A stretch of DNA of 5,747 nucleotides from positions 1-5,747 of the forward strand of contig JAFTBD010000049.1 of NCBI GenBank assembly GCA_017455385.1, given 5' to 3'. The stretch comes from Clostridia bacterium (GTDB lineage: Bacteria; Bacillota; Clostridia; Christensenellales; CAG-1252). Every line of letters starts with the position of its first letter. Positions within the stretch are counted from its first letter, which is position 1. Below the pieces are notes generated by a model. The model searched no databases. It was not told where the DNA came from and saw only the letters and a list, made by a program, of their open reading frames with translations. A program made the position numbers and the translations under genes. Below, in pieces: positions 1 to 4,855 of the stretch.

Positions 1-158
1 GGACCTATGATGAGGAGGAGCCTGTCGTCCTCGCCGGACAGTATGCTCTTGATCCGGGCGTCGCGCTCCTCGAATAGGGCGGTGGACGCGGCGTCCATGG
101 GGTAGGCTTCTTTGATCTCGACGGGCAGGGCGAGCTTTCTCTCGAAATACAGATTCAT
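1..158 (-). CDS. aroF: 3-deoxy-7-phosphoheptulonate (DAHP) synthase, N-terminal fragment
   Basis: Only the first 52 codons and part of codon 53 are present; the gene runs off the left edge. DAHP synthase condenses phosphoenolpyruvate and erythrose 4-phosphate, the first step of the shikimate pathway in the cytoplasm. The visible protein starts MNLYFERKLALPVEIKEAYP. Residues 35-53 (R-I-K-S-I-L-S-G-E-D-D-R-L-L-L-I-I-G-P) match the conserved N-terminal block of type I AroF/AroG/AroH enzymes, where the pattern I..IL.G.DDRLL..IGP leads into a CS motif that would lie just beyond the edge. The catalytic barrel is not visible, so activity and allosteric type cannot be judged. The ATG is preceded at 6 nt by AGGAGG. 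The gene starts 10 nt after pheA, so it is probably co-transcribed and translationally coupled with it. The family call is fairly secure; the choice of symbol among aroF/aroG/aroH is conventional. Confidence 0.85.
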   Translation of the reverse strand, partial: MNLYFERKLALPVEIKEAYPMDAASTALFEERDARIKSILSGEDDRLLLIIG

Positions 159-164
159 ACGTTT

Positions 165-170
165 CCTCCT
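165..170 (-). promoter_or_regulatory. Shine-Dalgarno of aroF overlapping the pheA stop codon
   Basis: On the minus strand, AGGAGG lies 6 nt before the aroF ATG. The pheA stop TAG (171-169) shares its last two bases with this site. A ribosome ending pheA therefore sits on the aroF initiation region, which suggests translational coupling of the two aromatic enzymes. Confidence 0.8.
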
Positions 171-984
171 ATATATGCTCTTCAGGCAGGTAATGTCCGA
201 CTTCTTTTATCATACTGCAAGACTTTTCCATCTCGGTGATGAGGCTGTCTTTCGCCGCGCCGCGCAGGGCGCCCTCCGCCTCGATGTAGAAATAGTATTG
301 CCACGGCTTCTCTTTGAGCGGGCGGGAACGCAAAACTTTCAGGTTGTGTCCCTGAGCGGCGAGCACTTGGAGTGCGGCGACGAGAGCGCCCGATCTGTCG
401 TTCACCGCGAACATCAGGATGCAGTTCTCGCCTTTGCGCGGCGGGGCGGGGTAGTCGCCGAGGACGGCGAAACGGGTCGCATTCTCGTCCCCTGTGGCGA
501 TATCCGCTTCGAGGATGGTGAGCCCGTAGATCTCCGCGCATTCCTTGCTCGCGATGGCGGCGAGGGTTAGGTCGCCTTTTTCCGCCACGAACTTCGCGGC
601 AAAGGCGGTATTCTCCGAGGGTATTTCCGAAAAATGCCGTTTCGCAATGTATTCCGCGCATTGAGAGAGCGCCTGCGGGTGACTCGTCACCGTCTTGATC
701 TCGGATAAAGTCGCGCCCTCGATGCCGACGAGGTTTTGCACGACTTTCATATCGTATACGTCTTGCACGAAGAGGGTGCCGCGATATAATAGGTCGGTCA
801 CCGTCGCCACTTCGCCGGCATAGCTGTTCTCGATGGGGAGAACGGTGTGCTCGGTCTTGCCCGATTCCGTCATCTCGTACGCTTGTGCAAAGGTCTCGCA
901 GGGGATGAGCTCCGCATCGGGGAAGATGCGTCTCGCCGCCTCACGGCTGAAGGATCCGAGCGTTCCGCAATAAGCTACTTTCAT
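169..984 (-). CDS. pheA: prephenate dehydratase, monofunctional, with C-terminal ACT domain
   Basis: Converts prephenate to phenylpyruvate, the committed step to phenylalanine. The 271 residues form a catalytic domain (about 1-180) and an ACT regulatory domain (about 185-270). There is no chorismate mutase domain in front, unlike the enterobacterial fusion; the length is typical of stand-alone enzymes. Visible family motifs are PIENS (50-54), SHPQALSQC (101-109) and the catalytic NATRF motif (168-172, including Thr170, Arg171 and Phe172). In the ACT domain there are a GAL motif (199-201) and LRSRP (218-222); the latter corresponds to the ESRP Phe-binding motif, with Arg where many enzymes have Glu. 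Allosteric inhibition by phenylalanine is expected from the ACT domain but is inferred. The ATG at 984 is preceded at 5 nt by AGGAGG (990-995). It is the first structural gene behind a leader peptide and attenuator, and is followed by DAHP synthase. Confidence 0.95.
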   Translation of the reverse strand: MKVAYCGTLGSFSREAARRIFPDAELIPCETFAQAYEMTESGKTEHTVLPIENSYAGEVATVTDLLYRGTLFVQDVYDMKVVQNLVGIEGATLSEIKTVTSHPQALSQCAEYIAKRHFSEIPSENTAFAAKFVAEKGDLTLAAIASKECAEIYGLTILEADIATGDENATRFAVLGDYPAPPRKGENCILMFAVNDRSGALVAALQVLAAQGHNLKVLRSRPLKEKPWQYYFYIEAEGALRGAAKDSLITEMEKSCSMIKEVGHYLPEEHI

Positions 985-1015
985 TTTTCCCTCCTTTTCC
1001 CCGTCAATGGGGAAT

Positions 1016-1053
1016 AAAAAAACCGCTACTTTTTTGCAATGAAAAGTAGCGGT
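1016..1053 (-). terminator. intrinsic terminator in the pheA leader (attenuator)
   Basis: On the minus strand, a perfect 12-bp stem (ACCGCTACTTTT pairing with AAAAGTAGCGGT, plus-strand 1022-1033 with 1042-1053) closes an 8-nt loop. It is followed directly by six T residues (1021-1016). It lies between the leader peptide and pheA, so it would end transcription before the structural genes. That position marks it as an attenuator rather than the end of an upstream gene. The stem also has As before it and Ts after it on the other strand, but no plus-strand gene needs it there. Confidence 0.88.
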
Positions 1054-1121
1054 GTGTCTTCGAGATAAGTCTCTCCGTTCACATCGCCCGCGGCGTAAAG
1101 ATAAAGCTCACGTTACGGCGA
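1049..1121 (-). promoter_or_regulatory. candidate antiterminator and protector pairings of the pheA attenuator
   Basis: Read as minus-strand RNA, GCGATGTG at 1087-1080 (the last codons of the leader peptide) can pair with CACACCGC at 1056-1049. This gives seven of eight pairs with one A-C mismatch, plus an outer G-U. The pairing would take up the outer 5' arm of the terminator and so act as an antiterminator. A competing 5-bp protector pairing, UCGCC (1121-1117) with GGCGA (1088-1084), would sequester the same antiterminator strand. A ribosome stalled at the Phe codons would leave 1087-1080 free; a ribosome at the stop codon would cover it. The geometry fits trp/phe-type attenuation. The pairings were found by eye and no energies were calculated. 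Confidence 0.55.
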
Positions 1122-1129
1122 ATGGTCAT
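1079..1129 (-). CDS. phe operon leader peptide (16 residues)
   Basis: A short ORF encoding MTIRRNVSFIFTPRAM and ending in TGA. It has a good Shine-Dalgarno (AGGAG at 1136-1140, 6 nt before the ATG) and lies about 20 nt after the predicted transcription start. Phe codons (both TTT) are residues 9 and 11, separated by Ile. The stop codon is 25 nt upstream of the terminator stem. Two Phe codons are fewer than in the enterobacterial pheA leader, but placement between a consensus promoter, a terminator and a phenylalanine gene makes a phenylalanine-sensing leader the best reading. The protein itself is expected to have no function beyond its translation. Confidence 0.72.
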   Translation of the reverse strand: MTIRRNVSFIFTPRAM

Positions 1130-1156
1130 ATTTTGCTCCTTTCGGTTGATGCTGTC

Positions 1157-1185
1157 ATTATATCGCTCCTTTCACGCGTCGTCAA
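1157..1185 (-). promoter_or_regulatory. sigma-A-type promoter of the pheA-aroF operon
   Basis: On the minus strand, -35 TTGACG (1185-1180) and -10 TATAAT (1162-1157) are separated by exactly 17 bases. The predicted start is near 1150 (an A on the transcript), leaving a 20-nt 5' segment before the leader peptide ATG. The site is one base from consensus, so expression should be set mostly by the downstream attenuator; that is inferred. It diverges from the plus-strand promoter at 1244-1272 within the same intergenic region. Confidence 0.88.
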
Positions 1186-1243
1186 GTATTTTCACGAACT
1201 GTGCGTTTTTTTACGAGAAAGTCCGAAATTCGCGATAGGTATA

Positions 1244-1272
1244 TTGTATTTTATCCTTTTTGATGATATAAT
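1244..1272 (+). promoter_or_regulatory. sigma-A-type promoter of the beta-CASP gene, extended -10
   Basis: The -35 is TTGTAT (1244-1249) and the -10 TATAAT (1267-1272), with a 17-base spacer. TGA immediately before the -10 (1264-1266) makes an extended -10. The predicted start near 1279 gives a leader of about 28 nt before the ATG at 1307. Confidence 0.78.
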
Positions 1273-1306
1273 TACTTCAAGAAGAAATAAAATCTTCGGA
1301 GGGGCT

Positions 1307-2899
1307 ATGTATCTTACTTTTTACGGTGCGGCAAGAGAGGTCACGGGTAGCTGTTTTCTACTGGAAGTGATGGGGAAGAGAGTCCTCATCGATTGCGGGC
1401 TCAGGCAAGGCACAGACGTTTTCGACGGAGAGGACGAAGGCTTCCTCTTCAATGCGGAGCAGATCGACTACGTCATCTTGACCCACGCGCACATCGACCA
1501 CAGCGGCAGGCTCCCGCTTCTTTATAAGAAAGGTTTCCGCGGCAAGATCGTCACCACCACCGCGACGGCGAAGCTGTGTTCCATCATGCTCCTCGACAGC
1601 GCGCATATTCAGGAGAGCGACGCCGAATGGCGCAATCGCAAAGGGCAGCGTAGCGGCGAATACGCCGTTCAGCCCCTTTATACCACCGAGGACGCGGAGA
1701 AAGTGTCGCGTCTTTTCTGCAGTTACGAATACGATCGGACAGTGGAATTATTCCACGGATGCAAGGTGGTCTTCACCGACGCGGGACACTTATTGGGGTC
1801 CGCCTCCGTCACCGTGTACGCCACGGAGGAAGACGTCACGAAAACGCTCGTATTTTCCGGAGATATCGGCAATTCCGCGCAGCCGCTCCTCAATGATCCC
1901 GTCTATCTGAAGAAGGCGGATTATATCGTGATGGAGTCCACCTATGCGGACCGCATCCACGATCCCGCCGATGAGTCGGAGGATCGTCTCGCCGAGGTCA
2001 TCCAGTCCACGCTCGACGCGGGGGGCAACCTCGTCATTCCTTCCTTCGCGGTGGGGCGCACGCAGGAAATATTGTATTTCATTCGCAATATCAAGAAGCT
2101 CGGCAAGGTCAAAGGTCACGACGGATTCCCCGTGGTCGTGGACAGCCCGCTCGCCGTCGACGCGACGAATATCTTCGCGGAGATCGGGGAGCGCTATTAC
2201 GATGAAGAAGCCCGCGACCTTTTGGCGAAAGGGATCAACCCCATCGGGTTCGACGGGCTCACCGTCTCCATCTCTTCGGATGACAGCCGTATGATCAATG
2301 AGGACGAGACCCCGAAGGTCATCATCTCCGCCAGCGGTATGTGCGAGGCGGGCAGGATCCGTCACCATCTGAAACACAATCTGTGGAGGCGGGAGAGCAC
2401 GATCCTTTTCGTCGGATATCAGGCGGTGGACACTCTCGTTCACGCCCTTCTGAACGGTGCGAAGCGCGTCCGTATCTTCGGCGACGACATCGCGGTCAAC
2501 GCCCGTATCCGCTCCCTTAACAGCACCAGTTCTCACGCCGACCGTATGGGACTGATGAAGTGGCTGGATTCTTTCGAGGACAGACCGGAGCGCGTCTTCG
2601 TCGTTCACGGCGGGTGCGACAATGCCGAGAAATGGGCGGACGACGTGCGCAAACAGTTCGGATATAACGCCGTGGCGCCTCTCTTCTCCGAGAGCTACGA
2701 CCTGTTGAAGAATGAACGGATCAAGGAGGGCTACGTCCCCGAACGCAGCAAACGTCAGACGCCGAATACCGTCTATAAATACCTGCTCGAATCGGGCGGT
2801 CGTATCGGAGAGCTCATCAAGAATTTCAGCGGCAGGACGAATTCCGAGACCAAGCGTTTCACCCGAGAACTCGACGAATTGTTCAAAAAGTATTCCTGA
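1307..2899 (+). CDS. metallo-beta-lactamase/beta-CASP family protein, probable ribonuclease
   Basis: A 530-residue cytoplasmic protein of the CPSF/YSH1-like MBL group (COG1236-type), expected to be a zinc-dependent RNA-processing nuclease. All key motifs are present. The MBL motif HxHxDH is at 60-65 (H60, H62, D64, H65). The motif 3 His is H161 (DAGHLLGS) and the motif 4 Asp is D186 (FSGDIGN). The beta-CASP motifs are A at E210 (MESTY), B at H410 (SSHAD) and C at H434 (FVVHG). A basic tail of roughly 75 residues follows the catalytic core. It has no signal peptide or membrane segment. The frame stays open upstream to 1052, but the upstream part overlaps the divergent phe leader and promoter, has unrelated composition and lacks a ribosome site. 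The ATG at 1307 has GGAGG (1298-1302) 4 nt before it and begins with the family N-terminus MYLTFYGAAREVTGS. It is a single-gene unit between its own promoter and terminator. The RNA substrate is unknown. Confidence 0.93.
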   Translation: MYLTFYGAAREVTGSCFLLEVMGKRVLIDCGLRQGTDVFDGEDEGFLFNAEQIDYVILTHAHIDHSGRLPLLYKKGFRGKIVTTTATAKLCSIMLLDSAHIQESDAEWRNRKGQRSGEYAVQPLYTTEDAEKVSRLFCSYEYDRTVELFHGCKVVFTDAGHLLGSASVTVYATEEDVTKTLVFSGDIGNSAQPLLNDPVYLKKADYIVMESTYADRIHDPADESEDRLAEVIQSTLDAGGNLVIPSFAVGRTQEILYFIRNIKKLGKVKGHDGFPVVVDSPLAVDATNIFAEIGERYYDEEARDLLAKGINPIGFDGLTVSISSDDSRMINEDETPKVIISASGMCEAGRIRHHLKHNLWRRESTILFVGYQAVDTLVHALLNGAKRVRIFGDDIAVNARIRSLNSTSSHADRMGLMKWLDSFEDRPERVFVVHGGCDNAEKWADDVRKQFGYNAVAPLFSESYDLLKNERIKEGYVPERSKRQTPNTVYKYLLESGGRIGELIKNFSGRTNSETKRFTRELDELFKKYS

Positions 2900-2932
2900 T
2901 CGGCATTTTCCTTTTGCCGATCGGCGTTTTTT
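2898..2932 (+). terminator. intrinsic terminator of the beta-CASP gene
   Basis: GATCGGCA (2898-2905) pairs perfectly with TGCCGATC (2915-2922) over a 9-nt T-rich loop; GGCG and then six T residues (2927-2932) follow. The stem includes the last two bases of the TGA stop codon. The four bases between stem and T-run are atypical. The second arm can instead take part in a smaller hairpin, TCGGCG-TTTTTT-CGCCGA (2921-2938). The hairpin separates this gene from the uronate operon. Confidence 0.7.
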
Positions 2933-2956
2933 CGCCGAAAAATCGTATTTTTACTA

Positions 2957-2986
2957 TTGACTGAATTTTATCTCATATGTTAGTAT
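2957..2986 (+). promoter_or_regulatory. sigma-A-type promoter of the eda-kdgK-kduI operon
   Basis: The -35 is TTGACT (2957-2962) and the -10 TAGTAT (2981-2986), with an 18-base spacer. TGT directly before the -10 (2978-2980) makes an extended -10. TATATT at 2984-2989 is an alternative -10 but gives a 21-base spacer. The predicted start is near 2993, about 200 nt before eda, leaving a long leader. Confidence 0.72.
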
Positions 2987-3055
2987 ATTTATGTATGCGC
3001 TTGCGCGTATACGTAATAAGCCCGCGTGTCTGCGAGCGTAACGGGAGCCGACAGT

Positions 3056-3145
3056 ATGAGAAGAAGATTTGCGTCGTTTGGGAAGGATGGTTTTCTGTGT
3101 GTCCTTTGCCCGCGGCGCTCTTTTTTCGCCCGCTCGGATAAGTAA
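3056..3145 (+). CDS. possible 29-codon leader ORF spanning the terminator
   Basis: ATG at 3056 is preceded by GGGAG (3043-3047) at 8 nt. The frame encodes MRRRFASFGKDGF at its start and ends at TAA 3143-3145. Its start has three consecutive AGA arginine codons. The peptide is basic, with two Cys (CVLC) and a CPRRSFF segment. It reads through the whole terminator hairpin and T-run, so translation could disrupt the hairpin and couple to read-through into eda. Its Shine-Dalgarno is partly buried in hairpin 2. It resembles no peptide I know, and an ORF this short can occur by chance; conservation would be needed to accept it. Confidence 0.35.
   Translation: MRRRFASFGKDGFLCVLCPRRSFFARSDK
3071..3126 (+). 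terminator. intrinsic terminator inside the eda leader
   Basis: The lower stem pairs GCGTCG (3071-3076) with CGGCGC (3113-3118), with one G-U. After an internal loop, GGG (3080-3082) pairs with CCC (3109-3111) and AAGGA (3083-3087) with TCCTT (3102-3106), with TG bulged. The terminal loop is 3088-3101. TC and six T residues (3119-3126) follow directly. It lies 67 nt before eda and downstream of the operon promoter, so it should reduce or gate expression of the operon. Confidence 0.72.
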
Positions 3146-3193
3146 ATAACGGCGTCAGCCGAGAAAATGATTTCACCTTTAGGAGGAGACGAT

Positions 3194-3823
3194 ATGATAC
3201 AAGAAGTATTGCAACGTATAGAGAAATGCAAGATCGTTCCCGTCGTGAAGATCGACGACGTGAATGACACTTTGCCTTTGATGAAGGCGCTTGCCGCGGG
3301 CGGCATCATGAGCGCGGAGATCACATTCCGCACCGCTTGCGGTCCCGACGCCCTTGCCTTAGCGGCGAAGAGCTGTCCCGATATGCTGATCGGCGCGGGC
3401 ACCATCATCAATAAAGAACAGGCGGAGAAGGCGGTCGCCCTCGGCGCCGCATTCGTCGTAGGTCCCGGCTTCTCGAAAGAAGTGGCGGAGGTCTGCCGTA
3501 AGAATGACGTAGTGTATCTCCCGGGTTGCGTCACCCCCACCGAGGTGATGGCGGCGATCGCGGAAGGCCTCACGGTCGTGAAGTTCTTCCCGGCGGAGAA
3601 TTACGGCGGCGTCAAGACCATCAAGGCGCTTGCGGGTCCCTTCCCGCAGATCAAGTTCATGCCTACGGGCGGCATCTCCGCGGAGAATATCAAAGGGTAT
3701 TTCGACAGCGGCAAGGTCATCGCCTGCGGCGGCAGTTGGATGGTGAAAGACAGCCTGATCAAGGCGAGAGAATTCGATAAAATAACCGCTTTATCTAAGG
3801 AAGCGATGGAGGTAGTGAAATGA
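3194..3823 (+). CDS. eda: bifunctional KDPG/4-hydroxy-2-oxoglutarate aldolase
   Basis: Cleaves 2-keto-3-deoxy-6-phosphogluconate into pyruvate and glyceraldehyde 3-phosphate, the last step of uronate breakdown and the Entner-Doudoroff route. At 209 residues it is of usual length for this class I aldolase. The Schiff-base lysine is K130 (VVKFFPAE) and the catalytic glutamate is E42 (AEITFRT, with R46). GAGT (67-70), PG (91-92), F132 and the phosphate-binding GGSW (179-182, including S181) are also present. These sit at a constant offset of three from the E. coli residues E45, R49, T73, K133 and S184 as I recall them. An in-frame ATG at 3167 exists, but the ATG at 3194 has AGGAGG (3181-3186) at 7 nt and gives the normal N-terminus. 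It is the first gene of the operon and overlaps kdgK by 4 nt. Members of the family also act on 4-hydroxy-2-oxoglutarate or related substrates. Confidence 0.95.
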   Translation: MIQEVLQRIEKCKIVPVVKIDDVNDTLPLMKALAAGGIMSAEITFRTACGPDALALAAKSCPDMLIGAGTIINKEQAEKAVALGAAFVVGPGFSKEVAEVCRKNDVVYLPGCVTPTEVMAAIAEGLTVVKFFPAENYGGVKTIKALAGPFPQIKFMPTGGISAENIKGYFDSGKVIACGGSWMVKDSLIKAREFDKITALSKEAMEVVK

Positions 3824-4842
3824 AAGTAGTAACGTTCGGCGAATTGATGTTGCGGCTCGCTCCGCAGGGGTACCTTCGTTTTGTACAGGCGGATACCTTC
3901 GAAGTAACGTACGGCGGCGGCGAAGCCAATGTGGCTGTGTCCCTCGCGAATTACGGCATTGACGCGGCTTTCGTGTCCAAGCTCCCGAATAACGACATCG
4001 GGCAGGCGGCTGTGAATAGTCTCCGCAGATACGGCGTGGACACCACGAAGATCGTCCGCGGCGGCGACAGGATCGGCATCTATTTCCTTGAGAAAGGCGC
4101 CAGCCAGCGTCCCAGCAAGGTCATCTACGACCGTGCGGCGTCCGCCATCGCGCTCGCGAAGCGCGAGGACTTCGACTGGGCGAAGATCTTCGACGGGGTG
4201 GATTGGTTCCACTTCACCGGCATCACTCCGGCTCTCTCGGATGAGGCGGCGGCGATCACCTTGGACGCGCTCAAAGTCGCGAAGGCGAAAGGCATCACCG
4301 TTTCCTGCGATCTGAATTACAGGAAGAAGCTCTGGACGAAAGCGAAGGCGAAAGAGGTGATGACCTCTTTGATGCCCTACGTGGACGTGCTCATCGCCAA
4401 CGAGGAAGACTCCGCGGACGTCTTCGGCATCAAGGCGGAGAATACCGATATCAGCAAGGGCAGTCTCAGCAAGGAAGGCTACAAGTCGGTGGCGAAACAG
4501 CTCGTGGATACCTTCGGCTTCAAGTACGTGGCGATCACTCTCCGCGGCAGTATCTCCGCGAACGACAATAAGTGGAGCGCGATGCTCTTCGACGGTAAGG
4601 ACTATTATTTCAGCAAGGAATATATGATCCACATCGTGGACCGCGTGGGCGGCGGCGACAGCTTCGGCGGCGGCCTCATCTACGGTTTGCTGAATTTCGC
4701 GGGCGACAAGCAGAAAGTCATCGAATACGCCGTGGGCGCGAGCTGCTTGAAGCATTCGGTGGAAGGGGACTACAATATGGTCTCCGTGGACGAAGTATTG
4801 AAATTGATCGAGGGCGACGGCAGCGGCCGCGTGCAGAGATAA
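3820..4842 (+). CDS. kdgK: 2-keto-3-deoxygluconate kinase (PfkB/ribokinase family)
   Basis: Phosphorylates 2-keto-3-deoxygluconate with ATP to KDPG, the substrate of the preceding gene's enzyme. The 340-residue protein has both PfkB signatures. The N-terminal one is GGGEANVAVSLA (32-43). The C-terminal one is DRVGGGDSFGGG (274-285), containing the anion hole and catalytic base D280; GGGD replaces the more common GAGD, as is usual in this clade. CDLNYR..LW (163-172) and NEED (194-197) are further family blocks, and KHS.EGDYN (311-319) lies near the ATP site. The ATG overlaps the eda stop as ATGA, with GGAGG (3808-3812) at 7 nt inside the end of eda. Kinase family membership is certain. Substrate is inferred from the KdgK-like motifs and the neighbours eda and kduI. 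Confidence 0.92.
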   Translation: MKVVTFGELMLRLAPQGYLRFVQADTFEVTYGGGEANVAVSLANYGIDAAFVSKLPNNDIGQAAVNSLRRYGVDTTKIVRGGDRIGIYFLEKGASQRPSKVIYDRAASAIALAKREDFDWAKIFDGVDWFHFTGITPALSDEAAAITLDALKVAKAKGITVSCDLNYRKKLWTKAKAKEVMTSLMPYVDVLIANEEDSADVFGIKAENTDISKGSLSKEGYKSVAKQLVDTFGFKYVAITLRGSISANDNKWSAMLFDGKDYYFSKEYMIHIVDRVGGGDSFGGGLIYGLLNFAGDKQKVIEYAVGASCLKHSVEGDYNMVSVDEVLKLIEGDGSGRVQR

Positions 4843-4855
4843 GGAGGACACTAAA

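Larger units (their letters stand above)
2992..3193 (+). promoter_or_regulatory. structured leader of the uronate operon with internal terminator
   Basis: The leader between promoter and eda holds several elements. Hairpin 1 (2992-2999 with 3004-3011) has a CUUG tetraloop and two G-U pairs. Hairpin 2 (3021-3027 with 3036-3045, bulge at 3039-3041) overlaps a GGGAG site. A possible small ORF lies at 3056-3145 and an intrinsic terminator at 3071-3126. Beyond these, CTCGG (3133-3137) can pair with CCGAG (3159-3163). I compared the order of conserved bases by memory with T-box, TPP, FMN, SAM, lysine, glycine, c-di-GMP, guanidine, Mn and THF types and saw no match. An inducible attenuator, or a short independent RNA of about 134 nt, are both possible. 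I found no convincing antiterminator. Confidence 0.6.

Noticed and set aside
112..661. Overlapping open frames on both strands inside pheA
   Set aside because: They lack family resemblance and lie within an intact prephenate dehydratase with all motifs.
1016..1150. T-box riboswitch upstream of pheA
   Set aside because: No T-box sequence (AGGGTGGNACCGCG-like) or specifier-loop arrangement is visible. The leader is short and the leader-peptide explanation accounts for it.
1052..1306. In-frame upstream extension of the beta-CASP gene by 85 codons
   Set aside because: It overlaps the divergent phe leader and both promoters, has no ribosome site, and does not resemble the family. The ATG at 1307 has a good Shine-Dalgarno and the expected N-terminus.
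1790..2608. Minus-strand open frame inside the beta-CASP gene
   Set aside because: It is antisense to an intact enzyme with conserved motifs, and its composition is typical of a reverse-complement shadow.
3031..3044. Catabolite-response (cre) site in the eda leader
   Set aside because: The TGCGAGCGTAACGG stretch matches only part of the cre consensus and lies well downstream of the promoter. The match is too weak to report as a site.
3167..3193. Upstream in-frame ATG for eda
   Set aside because: It has no Shine-Dalgarno, whereas the ATG at 3194 has AGGAGG at 7 nt and gives the normal aldolase N-terminus.
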